Shown here in pieces: positions 1 to 7,345 of a stretch of 64,000 nucleotides of DNA (its first letter is position 1; the number at the start of each line of letters is the position of its first letter). The stretch comes from UBA5342 sp965662645 (lineage in GTDB: Bacteria; Bacteroidota; Bacteroidia; Bacteroidales; UBA5342). The notes beneath the pieces were generated by a model, which worked only from the letters and a program-made list of their open reading frames with translations, was not told the DNA's origin and did not search any database. The stretch covers positions 1-64,000 of the forward strand of contig CBFIII010000001.1 of assembly GCA_965662645.1 (NCBI GenBank). Reading direction: 5' to 3'. A program made the position numbers and the translations under genes.

Positions 1-200
1 ACGAATCGCGATGTTAACTCTGTGGCTTGGACACTTCGACTGTCGCTCAGCGACCACCTAAAATGAGGGGAAGCTTGCAGCTTCGAAGTCAGGCTGGTGT
101 GAGTGTTGGAAATAACGATTCAAATTATAAGCGACATACTTGAAGTGGTTTTGGTTGTAAATTCTGACAGCTTGAATCATAATTTTGATGCTTGCGCCAA
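1..200. repeat. Dispersed palindromic repeat R1, copy 1
   Basis: The first ~113 bases are almost identical to 1039-1152. The core also recurs at 2058-2156, and the right-hand part at 9184-9330, where similarity extends further. Two small hairpins lie in the core: GTCGCT-C-AGCGAC and GAAGCT-TGC-AGCTTC. The copy may continue beyond the left edge of the window. It is non-coding and looks like a REP/MITE-type element; the nearby transposase stubs support this, but the link is inferred. Confidence 0.75.
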
Positions 201-265
201 ATGGTGGAACTAAGTGTGAAATTTATCTCTGAAGGTCGCATAGTGTCATTACGATAAATAAAGCA

Positions 266-288
266 TATATTTGTACCATATTGGTACA
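266..288 (+). promoter_or_regulatory. Promoter -7 box overlapped by toxin-antitoxin operator
   Basis: TATATTTG (266-273) fits the Bacteroidota -7 consensus TAnnTTTG. A perfect inverted repeat, TGTACCA-TAT-TGGTACA (272-288), overlaps its last two bases and ends 17 bases before the antitoxin start. YefM/Phd antitoxins are known to bind palindromes with TGTAC-type half-sites and repress their own operon, so autoregulation is likely. No clear TTTG -33 box was found. Confidence 0.6.
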
Positions 289-305
289 CACTTAAAATTT
301 GAAAT

Positions 306-557
306 ATGTTAGTCATTAGTAGTCGTGAGTTTAGACAAAATCAAAAAGTATATTTTGAAAAGGCTGATAAAGGAGAACAAATAATCGTACAACGAGGAAA
401 GGATAAATCTTATGCTTTAACTCCAGTAACCGATGATGATGTTTATTTTAATGCTGAGATGATTGATAGAATCAAAGACAGTATTAAGCAGGTAAAATCA
501 GGTCAAGTAAAACGCGTATCAACTCCAGATGAAATTAGTGATTTGTTAGGATTATGA
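306..557 (+). CDS. yefM: Phd/YefM-family antitoxin
   Basis: This 83-residue protein resembles type II antitoxins of the Phd/YefM family. The N-terminal ~55 residues have the DNA-binding fold pattern: the start MLVISSREFRQNQ, then a strand with IIVQRGKDKSYALTPV. The C-terminal tail is charged and would wrap the toxin. It is expected to bind and neutralise the downstream YoeB-like RNase and to repress the operon, helped by the toxin. The stop overlaps the toxin ATG by four bases (ATGA), the usual translational coupling. A TGTACC palindrome lies just upstream. The pair sits among mobile-repeat debris, which fits an accessory gene acquired by transfer. Confidence 0.88.
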   Translation: MLVISSREFRQNQKVYFEKADKGEQIIVQRGKDKSYALTPVTDDDVYFNAEMIDRIKDSIKQVKSGQVKRVSTPDEISDLLGL

Positions 558-832
558 GTTATGTTTTAGAATTTTCGGACATAGCTTTAGCTGATATCAA
601 GAAACATAAGAAGTCAGGCGATAAAGCCGTTTTAAAGAAAATTGAAAAGTTACTTAATGAGTTGATGATGCATCCAACAGAAGGTACAGGTCAGCCAGAG
701 CAATTAAAACATAATCTTACTGGATTGTATTCACGAAGAATAAATCAAAAGCATAGATTAGTTTACTCCATAGATGATGAGGTTGTCACGGTATATGTCT
801 TGAGTGCTTGGGCTCATTATGGTGATAAATAA
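554..832 (+). CDS. yoeB: YoeB/Txe-family mRNA interferase toxin
   Basis: This 92-residue protein is a typical YoeB/Txe toxin, a ribosome-dependent endoribonuclease of the RelE fold. The conserved core is visible: G-Q-P-E-Q-L-K (residues 46-52), SRRINQKHRLVY (60-71) and the terminal WAHYGDK (86-92). By family alignment Glu49, Arg68 and His88 correspond to the catalytic Glu, Arg and His of E. coli YoeB, so the toxin looks intact. Length matches the family (84-92 residues). It is translationally coupled to the upstream antitoxin. Role in stress or element maintenance is inferred from the family only. Confidence 0.92.
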   Translation: MSYVLEFSDIALADIKKHKKSGDKAVLKKIEKLLNELMMHPTEGTGQPEQLKHNLTGLYSRRINQKHRLVYSIDDEVVTVYVLSAWAHYGDK

Positions 833-1038
833 TCCCTGTTTTGTGTAAGTCTGATGAGTGTGTCGTTGGAGGGATTTGAAATCCCGATTTTGTTGATTAT
901 AAGAATTTTAAAAGATATGAGTCTTGCTTATAGCAAAGACGTACCGAAAGACGCTATGCCTAACGGGTATTGTGTTTGCATAAATAATCGGATTAAAAAT
1001 CCTGATGCTTTACAAAGGTTGGATTGAAAATCCAACCA

Positions 1039-1152
1039 ACGAATCGCGATGTTAACTCTGTGGCTTGGACACTTCGACTGTCGCTCAGCGACCACTTAAA
1101 ATGAGGGGAAGCTTGTAGCTTAGCAGAGTAGGCTGGTGTGAGTGTTGGAAAT
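1039..1152. repeat. Dispersed palindromic repeat R1, copy 2
   Basis: It is a near-identical second copy of bases 1-113, with changes mainly around the GAAGCT hairpin. It directly abuts the transposase stub at 1153. Confidence 0.8.
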
Positions 1153-1227
1153 GCCGAAGATTATATGTTTTCTTCAGCGTGTGATTATGTTGGTGAGAAA
1201 GGTTTGGTGGAAGTTGAGTTTGTTTGA
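1153..1227 (+). pseudogene. 3' stub of a REP-associated tyrosine transposase (Y1_Tnp/RAYT)
   Basis: The frame from 1153 reads AEDYMFSSACDYVGEKGLVE and then VEFV before a TGA. This matches the characteristic C-terminal end of Bacteroidota RAYT/IS200-like transposases, where a Y-x-SSA-x-DYAG-x-KG-L motif follows the catalytic domain. All upstream coding sequence is gone and repeat R1 lies where it should be. A second, independent stub is at 6322-6411. The family call comes from memory of the conserved tail; no search was run. Confidence 0.6.
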
Positions 1228-1259
1228 TGATTGATTCATTACAAACGAATGACAGCATA

Positions 1260-1280
1260 CCCCTCGTTGCAAACGAGGGG
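1260..1280. repeat. Perfect 9-bp hairpin near transposase stub
   Basis: CCCCTCGTT-GCA-AACGAGGGG forms a perfect stem. A related hairpin (CCTCTCGTT...AACGAGGGGG, 6071-6100) lies beside the other transposase stub, suggesting REP palindromes once handled by these transposases. It could also terminate the minus-strand lipoprotein gene that ends at 1303. Confidence 0.6.
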
Positions 1281-1302
1281 CAGACGGGAGGGTGCCGCGA
1301 AT

Positions 1303-1791
1303 TTATGTTTTTGTCATCATTTCATTAATTGCAGATTCTGGAATGAAAATAAAGTTCATTATCCATTCTTGATGATCTGTACTTATTAGCTTCACTAAAG
1401 CATATCCTTCAACACACTCGATTAAATAAAATGCATCAGCTTCTAAGGTAGGATTTGTGCTATCCCATTTTTCTGGTATTTCCATGCCGTAAGTAAAGTT
1501 GAAATCGCTCGCGCTGTACTTTTTAATGTGATTCTTCCCGTCAAATAAAAAACTATTGATTATCGAAAGGCCATCTGATGTTAAATAGCAATCACGTGAT
1601 GTATTGTTATGCTCTTCTTTTGAAAAGTCATAACCATAATCTGGATCGTCATAAGGTAGTAGGTAAGCCTCATTCCACGATGAAACATCAAGATATGATT
1701 GTGGAATAGTTTGCAACGTTTCTTCATTTTCACAGGAAGAAAAAAAGGAAAGACACAGAATAATACTACAAAATAGAAATAAATGCTTCAT
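1303..1791 (-). CDS. Hypothetical lipoprotein
   Basis: This 162-residue protein has a clear lipoprotein signal peptide: a short basic start, a hydrophobic stretch rich in L/F/C, and lipobox FSSC with the lipid Cys at 20. Asn-Glu-Glu follows, an acidic start often seen in surface lipoproteins of Bacteroidota. The mature part is acidic and Tyr/Asp-rich, with no recognised domain. It stands alone between repeat-rich spacers. Function is unknown; an envelope location is the only supported statement. Confidence 0.7.
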   Translation of the reverse strand: MKHLFLFCSIILCLSFFSSCENEETLQTIPQSYLDVSSWNEAYLLPYDDPDYGYDFSKEEHNNTSRDCYLTSDGLSIINSFLFDGKNHIKKYSASDFNFTYGMEIPEKWDSTNPTLEADAFYLIECVEGYALVKLISTDHQEWIMNFIFIPESAINEMMTKT

Positions 1792-2399
1792 AACAGTTGA
1801 TTTAAAATTAGATAAATGGATGTGTTTTTTCGTAATGAAAATCTTTTTATCTCAATAGTGAGTTATCTTTTTTTAGCTGCGATGTCGATCTTAAATTTCT
1901 TAGCTTTTTAGTTGCTTATTTTCAGAGTGAAGTGTAAATAATAAATATTTATATGTGTTCTTTAAAACAAATGTAAGCATTTCTAAAAATAACGTAAAGC
2001 TTAAAGTGTGGCTCTCCTTATTTCCTTGTTTGGCGCAAGTATGACGAATGAAGTTTAGTTCAAGGTTTCAGACCTTGGACACTTCGACTGTCGCTCAGCG
2101 ACCACCTAAAACAGAGGTAAGCCTATGGCTTAGCAGAGTAGGCTTGTGTGAGTATTTGCAAATATGAGTCATAAATATAAATTTTATTATACTGAAGGTC
2201 TTTATTTTGTTAGCTTTGCTACGGTAAATTAGATAGATGTATTTACTCGAATGCAATAGCGAGATATCCTTGTGCCAAATCGGGGGACAATGCATGACAA
2301 GATGCTTTTTAAGAAATTCTATTTTGATTTTTTTAAAATGATCTTACAACAATCTTATCTCTGAAAGATTTTATTTAGTAACCACTAAACAATGTTATT
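1792..2399. other. 608-base spacer with repeat R1 copy 3, otherwise no gene
   Basis: AT-rich divergent spacer between two lipoprotein genes. Apart from R1 copy 3 (2058-2156), I see only a short inverted repeat TTTAGT-AACC-ACTAAA (2374-2389), ending 10 bases before the 2400 start. That repeat could be a regulatory site or chance. Confidence 0.5.
2058..2156. repeat. Dispersed palindromic repeat R1, copy 3 (diverged)
   Basis: It shares the GACACTTCGACTGTCGCTCA core and the TTAGCAGAGTAGGCT segment with copy 2, but its left end differs and bases around 2110 have drifted. The GTCGCT-C-AGCGAC hairpin is intact. Confidence 0.7.
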
Positions 2400-3053
2400 A
2401 TGAAATATGTAGAAATATTAACATTTTCGTTAATAGCTTTTTTTTTCCTGTCTTGTGAAGGTAAGGATTTAGGTCAGTCATCTGCAGAATTTAGCTATTT
2501 ATTAACGGATGATAAGAACTGGATAGAAGTCATGATCCCAAACAGTTCCCCATCCACTTTAATTGTTGATTCTCTGATTCTTGAGGGAGATTCTATTCTC
2601 AAAGGTGTGACGTACTCAAAAGTCAAGCGTTATCGCAAATCTGTAAATGAAGATCTTCCGGTAGTATATGAAGCTTCTACAATAGTACTTATGCGTGAAA
2701 CTGATGACGGTAAGATATATGTTAAGGATGAGTTATACTATGATTTTAACCTTGAAGTGGGCGATACAATTTGGAATGATACATCCCATGGTTGCTGGAA
2801 AGTATCAAATGTGGATACAGTAAGTCTTTGTGGGGTAACAAGAAAGCGAATCTCTCTAAAGAGTCGTTGTTCAAGTGATACAATGTTTTGGATTGAAGGG
2901 ATCGGAAGTAGTATGGGACTATTATATGGTGGGAGTTGTGCAGTACTTAATTCTGAATCGTTGGGGGTTCAAGCGATAGGAGGATCTTTTATGAATAGAT
3001 TGGAGAAAGTTTTAGAAGATGGACAGATTATTTATGAGTATCAAGGAAATTGA
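2400..3053 (+). CDS. Hypothetical lipoprotein
   Basis: This 217-residue protein has a lipoprotein signal peptide with the lipid Cys at residue 19 (FFLSC). The mature part is rich in beta-prone and Asp/Ser residues and holds several Cys (HGCWKV, SLCGVT, SRCSSD, GSCAVL). The repeated phrase pattern (D-T-I-W-N-D-T, M-F-W-I-E-G-I-G-S) resembles uncharacterised secreted Bacteroidota proteins whose ending IEGIGSSMGLLY is followed by a sorting region. No domain can be assigned. It is probably monocistronic, with large spacers on both sides. Confidence 0.7.
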   Translation: MKYVEILTFSLIAFFFLSCEGKDLGQSSAEFSYLLTDDKNWIEVMIPNSSPSTLIVDSLILEGDSILKGVTYSKVKRYRKSVNEDLPVVYEASTIVLMRETDDGKIYVKDELYYDFNLEVGDTIWNDTSHGCWKVSNVDTVSLCGVTRKRISLKSRCSSDTMFWIEGIGSSMGLLYGGSCAVLNSESLGVQAIGGSFMNRLEKVLEDGQIIYEYQGN

Positions 3054-3118
3054 TTTACCCATATGTTATTCAACTAATACCAATTAAAATTTAAAATGAG
3101 CCTTAACAGTTGGTGGTA

Positions 3119-3191
3119 TTATGCCGATATAGAATTGATTGAGTTTTATAAGCGAAGCGAAATAAAGCGCATTTCAATTCATAATCGGTAT
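3119..3191. repeat. Imperfect inverted repeat in spacer
   Basis: TATGCCGATATAGAATTGA (3119-3137) pairs with TTCAATTCATAATCGGTATA (3172-3191) with one bulge and few mismatches. The loop holds GCGAAGCGAAATAAAGCGC. There is no T-run, so a simple terminator is unlikely; it may be a small mobile palindrome. Confidence 0.5.
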
Positions 3192-3303
3192 AAGTGTTTA
3201 TTTGATCTTGATTAATGATTGCAATTGCAACCCAATGTCGCTAAATTTGCAATCGTCAAGTGTCAGCAGACGATAATTAAAAGAATAACAATTAATTTGT
3301 AGT

Positions 3304-4947
3304 ATGCAAGGAGTGAAAAATGAGTGGCTTAGCCTTGGTGATGAGGTCTATTTTTATCGTCGTTATTATATGTCACCAGATTTATTATCAAGTAATAGTT
3401 ATGTGTTTAGGTTTCCCAAATGCTTTTTGGTGATAGACCCTGGTGGTACCGAGGTTCATTTTAACTCTATTGTGGCACTTATCAAAGAAGAGAATGTAGA
3501 TGATTTACCCGTATTTATCTTTTTGTCTCACTGTCATTATGATCATGTAAAAGCCTTACATGTTTCTCCCAAAGAAGTTTATGAGTCGTTTGTAATAGGA
3601 GGCCATGTGGCAGCTGTAGAGGCTATGAAAGAGGGAGATATTGATAAAACGAACTCCTTTTTATACACAGATAAAATACCATCTGTTCAACTTGATTTTG
3701 AACTTTTCTCTGAATCGAGAAATACCCCGTCTTTAAAATATTTAGCACCTGAGCATGATCAGCAAATTATTACATTAATAGGTGATAGTCAGGTGATAGT
3801 TTACCAGACGCCAGGTCATAGTCCCTGTTCTGTTTGTTATCAAATTGGTAATCTTCTCTTTGTTGGTGATATGTTTTTTGCGCATTATCCGGCTGTGATA
3901 GGTATTCCTGGTTTTTCGCAACCTGATTTGGCTAAATCTCTGGATTTTCTGAAAACGATAATTAGAGAAGAAAGAATAACCCAAGTCTATAGTGGACATG
4001 GTTTACCTTTGAGTGCTGATAGGGCAATTAAACTTATTGATCGTATCATCAGACAACTCCCTTTGCTGAAAGGTGTTGTTACTTTAAATCGTGAGCATTT
4101 CGACCTATTGAAAGAATGTACCTGTGCATTTATGAAAGATGTTGACGACCACATTTTATCTCAGAATGCTTGTCAAGATGCCAATAATAGACCGTTAGCA
4201 GAAGAGGTATTGGTTGTGGTGCCAGATGATTTACCTATGCACGATAAGTTGCATGCTTATTTGGAGCGTTTTCAGAAGTCTGTAGTTGCAGCAGAATCTG
4301 ATCCAAGTCAACCTCCCTTGAACCTGCCTCGTCATGGGTTGAGGATCATTTTATCTTTGCAAGCTATATTTAAAACTTTGTCGGTGCCCTCTCAGTATAT
4401 GCTGCTCTACCTCGAGCACCTAGAACCCATTTTTCAAACTTATATGACACTTATTGGTGACCTTGATTCTAAGGTGGAGCCAAAGCTTACTGATCTGAGT
4501 TCAATAGTAGGCCGTTACGTCAATATCCTTTCGAGAAACAGTTGGTCTGGTGATGAATTATTTAATGTGGCAGAGTCTAAGGATGAGTTGCTTGTGTATC
4601 TAAATCAGCGTATTGATGAGTTGAGTGCAGTTGCTGTTAGTAATGTGATGGTGGATAGTGAGCCGATGAGTCAGGTTGATCCTGAGCATCTTAATGCTTT
4701 GTTAGCTGACGTGCTTGAATCTTTAGTGATCGATGTTGATAGAAAAGTGAGCATAACTCCGATGTCGGATGAGTACATGATAGGTTGTAAGGTGGTGAGT
4801 GAACCAGCATGGCAAATGTCCACATCAAAAGTCAAGTTTTACGACTTATTTGCTTCTTTGTTGGACGGTAAGTTTGTGCAATATGATGATGGAAGTTTTG
4901 GTTTCTTATTTCCTAAGAGTGAGTCGTTCTCTAAAGGCAGCTTTTAG
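3304..4947 (+). CDS. MBL-fold metallohydrolase with extra C-terminal domain
   Basis: This 547-residue protein has an N-terminal metallo-beta-lactamase fold of about 260 residues. The metal-binding motif is H76-C-H-Y-D80-H81, followed by TPGHSPCSVCY and a GDMFF aspartate, then SGHG near residue 233. All ligands for a di-metal site appear present. The remaining ~280 residues are not part of a standard MBL enzyme. A stretch near 450-547 (DPEHLNALLADVLESLV, then a beta-rich end) has the rhythm of a worn histidine-kinase ATPase domain, but the Asn box is missing. Substrate is unknown. No signal peptide, so cytoplasmic. lplA follows 108 bases downstream. Confidence 0.75.
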   Translation: MQGVKNEWLSLGDEVYFYRRYYMSPDLLSSNSYVFRFPKCFLVIDPGGTEVHFNSIVALIKEENVDDLPVFIFLSHCHYDHVKALHVSPKEVYESFVIGGHVAAVEAMKEGDIDKTNSFLYTDKIPSVQLDFELFSESRNTPSLKYLAPEHDQQIITLIGDSQVIVYQTPGHSPCSVCYQIGNLLFVGDMFFAHYPAVIGIPGFSQPDLAKSLDFLKTIIREERITQVYSGHGLPLSADRAIKLIDRIIRQLPLLKGVVTLNREHFDLLKECTCAFMKDVDDHILSQNACQDANNRPLAEEVLVVVPDDLPMHDKLHAYLERFQKSVVAAESDPSQPPLNLPRHGLRIILSLQAIFKTLSVPSQYMLLYLEHLEPIFQTYMTLIGDLDSKVEPKLTDLSSIVGRYVNILSRNSWSGDELFNVAESKDELLVYLNQRIDELSAVAVSNVMVDSEPMSQVDPEHLNALLADVLESLVIDVDRKVSITPMSDEYMIGCKVVSEPAWQMSTSKVKFYDLFASLLDGKFVQYDDGSFGFLFPKSESFSKGSF

Positions 4948-5055
4948 GCTTCTTTTATTAAAAAAATTATACTCGTCTTTTTTACACAAACAATCGATGA
5001 TTAAAGGATGAGCTTAAGATAAATCTACTATTTTTGAAGAAAAATTATAAGAAGT

Positions 5056-6036
5056 ATGTTGTGTGTACGTTCAAGAACCAGTAATCCAGCCTTTAACTTG
5101 GCTTGTGAAGAATTCCTATTAAAACAAAAAGAAGAAGAGTGTTTCTATCTTTATATCAATAAACCATCTATCATTATAGGCAAACATCAAAACACGCTTG
5201 CCGAGATTAATGTAGATTATGTGAAAGAAAATAAGATTGATGTCATCAGACGTATGACGGGCGGAGGAGCTGTTTTTCACGATCCTGGTAATTTAAATTT
5301 TACTTTTATAAAAAAAGGCACTACCGAAAAATCAGTCGAATTTAGAAAATATACCCAACCCATACTTGATGTTCTCAATAGTTATGGCGTGGATGCTATA
5401 TTCGAAGGACGTAATGATCTTACCATAAAAGGTAAAAAGTTTTCGGGCAACGCCAAGCTCTTTTATAAAGATAAGATATTGCAACATGGGACTTTGCTTT
5501 TTAGTTCCAAACTTCCCGACTTATCGGATGCCTTAAAAGTCAACCCCCTAAAATTCCAAGACAAAGCCATAAAATCGATCCGAAGTCGTGTGACAAATAT
5601 TTCGGAACACCTAACTCAACCGCTTTCCTTAGAAGAATTTGAAGACAGCCTGATAAAACATGTACGCAGTATGTATGCTGATTCCAAGATATATGAATTC
5701 AATGCTACCGACATCAAAGCCATTGATCAATTGGTAGCCGAGAAATACAGTACTTGGGATTGGAACTTTGGGTCTTCGCCCAAATACAATTTTCAAAAAG
5801 GCATCAAAGCTAAAGGTGGACACGTGGAAATAAACCTTGAAGTAAAAAAGGGAACCATACAACGCGTGAAACTATTTGGCGACTTTTTCAGCTCAAAGGA
5901 CATTGAAGAATTAGAAAAAAAGCTCGAGGGCGTACCACACGAATATAAGCAGTTAAAAAAACTTCTGGAAAGTTTAGAAATTGAAAATTACATGTCAAAT
6001 GTCAGTGTAGAAGAGTTTCTCGAAGGTTTGTTTTAA
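5056..6036 (+). CDS. lplA: Lipoate-protein ligase A
   Basis: This 326-residue protein is a lipoate-protein ligase: it activates lipoate with ATP and attaches it to a lysine of lipoyl domains or the GcvH protein. The BPL/LplA catalytic domain spans roughly residues 1-240. It shows RRMTGGGAVFHD (65-76), a lipoyl-AMP binding loop, and GRNDLTIKGKKFSGNA (118-133), containing the conserved lysine region. The C-terminal ~85 residues form the accessory domain typical of full-length LplA. No lipoyl-enzyme genes are nearby, so it probably acts as a stand-alone salvage enzyme. The ATG at 5056 gives the expected MLCV-R-S start. Confidence 0.92.
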   Translation: MLCVRSRTSNPAFNLACEEFLLKQKEEECFYLYINKPSIIIGKHQNTLAEINVDYVKENKIDVIRRMTGGGAVFHDPGNLNFTFIKKGTTEKSVEFRKYTQPILDVLNSYGVDAIFEGRNDLTIKGKKFSGNAKLFYKDKILQHGTLLFSSKLPDLSDALKVNPLKFQDKAIKSIRSRVTNISEHLTQPLSLEEFEDSLIKHVRSMYADSKIYEFNATDIKAIDQLVAEKYSTWDWNFGSSPKYNFQKGIKAKGGHVEINLEVKKGTIQRVKLFGDFFSSKDIEELEKKLEGVPHEYKQLKKLLESLEIENYMSNVSVEEFLEGLF

Positions 6037-6070
6037 CTCTGTTTGGCGCAAGTTAATTTATGCTCGCCTG

Positions 6071-6100
6071 CCTCTCGTTTAGCAAAGCGTAACGAGGGGG
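6071..6100. repeat. REP-like hairpin
   Basis: CCTCTCGTT (6071-6079) pairs with AACGAGGGGG (6091-6100) around an 11-base loop. It resembles the hairpin at 1260-1280. It lies 35 bases after the lplA stop and could also act in transcript ending or stability. Confidence 0.5.
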
Positions 6101-6321
6101 TTGTGGTCAGTAGACCCAAAACCTGTCCCCCGATGGCGCGAATATTTATCCGTCCCTTTTGCCCTCAAGGCAAACAAAATAGCCCCATCATATGCAATAG
6201 ATTACAATATGTTTAATATCTTTGTTGTCAAACTGTTAAACAATGAGTCGAATGCTCAAGTTTGACTTTGTCAATTTTTAATTCATAATCCAGTAGAAAG
6301 TAGAAAAGAATGGTATTTAGA

Positions 6322-6411
6322 GCAGAGGGTTATATGTATAGTAGTGTTGTTGATTATGCAGGAGAGAAGGGAATGTTAGATGTTGAGCTTGTTTTTTTAG
6401 TTTCTTGCTAA
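6322..6411 (+). pseudogene. 3' stub of a second RAYT transposase
   Basis: The frame from 6322 reads AEGYMYSSVVDYAGEKGMLD, then VELVFLVSC and a TAA. It aligns residue by residue with the stub at 1153-1227 (AEDYMFSSACDYVGEKGLVE). The two DNA sequences differ enough to be separate old copies rather than a recent duplication. The upstream catalytic part is missing. Confidence 0.6.
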
Positions 6412-6484
6412 GGCAAGAAGATACGGATGAATATCCACGCTATCGTGGGGACTTATGAATAAAAAAAGCTCATAATACGAATAG

Positions 6485-6509
6485 CAGTAAGACCAATGTG
6501 GTCTTACTG
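6485..6509. repeat. Perfect 10-bp inverted repeat upstream of the 6526 gene
   Basis: CAGTAAGACC-AATGT-GGTCTTACTG is perfect and ends 16 bases before the start codon at 6526. It could sequester the start region, bind a regulator or be a small REP; a T-run needed for a terminator is absent. Confidence 0.5.
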
Positions 6510-6525
6510 TTTATGATTTATATCA

Positions 6526-7332
6526 ATGATTAAAAATATTTTAACTACTGTATTGTTACTTGTTAGCCTTTATGGTCAGGCTCAAGATACGATAAATTAC
6601 AAGTGCAATTTGTTTGGATTAAGTCTATCCACACAACAAGTTGACTTGTTATCGCCATTAATCTATTATGGAACAGGGTTTTCTTGGGATGCAGAAAAAT
6701 ACAGACAAGAAGGACGTTTTATAACTTCCAAAGAATATATTAATAATTTTAGCATAAATACTCGAAAAGAGTTTCTTATTTCTAGTTTCAATAGCACCTT
6801 TGTTTATAACAAACAGGTTGATATCAACAATATCTTTCGATCGAGCTATTTTTCTCAGATAGCTGTAGGTGGACTTTATGAATTAAATTTTACTAGTGAT
6901 ATTATCTCTGATAATAGAAATAACAAATTCTATTTCGCTACAAGTCATACTCTAGGCATTTCTCTCCGTTTACAAAAAGAAATAAAGAAAATCATTATTT
7001 GCAATGAACTCTCCACCTCATTACTTGGATTGCATTGTGGATCTAGTTATGGTAGCTCTTTCCCGTATTTTGTAAGCGAGGATGATGCTTCATTTATAGA
7101 TGCACTTCATTTTGGAAGTATTGAAACTTATCTTCATCTAAAAAATTGTATTTCAGTTGATTTCCTTTTAAAACAAAAGAAGAAAAAACAAGCAAGAACA
7201 TTACGAGTTAAATACACATTTGAATATAAGAACTCAAATATAAATAATACAAATAGTCAATTGATTTTTCATGGTATAACCTTTGGTTACCTGTTCTCTC
7301 CAACACCTCATTTACATGTTTTTCACAAATAA
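6526..7332 (+). CDS. Hypothetical secreted or outer-membrane protein
   Basis: This 268-residue protein starts with a signal peptide (MIKNILTTVLLLVSLYGQAQ, cleavage near 20). The rest alternates short aromatic/beta-prone segments and ends in F-H-K after a beta-rich stretch (GITFGYLFSPTPHLHVF), a pattern compatible with a small outer-membrane beta-barrel. No family was recognised. The next gene begins 13 bases later, so it likely heads a small operon with an S41 peptidase lipoprotein, a carboxypeptidase-regulatory-like protein and a truncated TolC-like gene. Confidence 0.6.
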   Translation: MIKNILTTVLLLVSLYGQAQDTINYKCNLFGLSLSTQQVDLLSPLIYYGTGFSWDAEKYRQEGRFITSKEYINNFSINTRKEFLISSFNSTFVYNKQVDINNIFRSSYFSQIAVGGLYELNFTSDIISDNRNNKFYFATSHTLGISLRLQKEIKKIIICNELSTSLLGLHCGSSYGSSFPYFVSEDDASFIDALHFGSIETYLHLKNCISVDFLLKQKKKKQARTLRVKYTFEYKNSNINNTNSQLIFHGITFGYLFSPTPHLHVFHK

Positions 7333-7345
7333 CAATATTCTCTTT

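Larger units (their letters stand above)
833..1302. other. 470-base non-coding stretch rich in hairpins
   Basis: No gene is seen here. It holds hairpins GGGATTT-G-AAATCCC (near 870-885) and GGTTGGATT-gaa-AATCCAACC (near 1018-1038). After these come R1 copy 2, a transposase 3' stub and a perfect CCCCTCGTT-GCA-AACGAGGGG hairpin, listed separately. Confidence 0.6.
6037..6525. other. 489-base spacer with hairpins and a transposase stub
   Basis: No intact gene. It contains the REP-like hairpin, the RAYT stub (6322-6411), a TTCTTGC-taag-GCAAGAA hairpin directly after that stub, a CCACG/CGTGG hairpin near 6440, and the 10-bp inverted repeat at 6485-6509. Confidence 0.55.

Noticed and set aside
125..316. 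A 63-codon minus-strand frame overlapping the toxin-antitoxin promoter
   Set aside because: It crosses repeat R1 and the operator, has no recognisable features and conflicts with the clear antitoxin promoter.
2095..2295. A 66-codon minus-strand frame in the lipoprotein spacer
   Set aside because: It runs into repeat R1 copy 3 and shows no domain, signal or supporting context.
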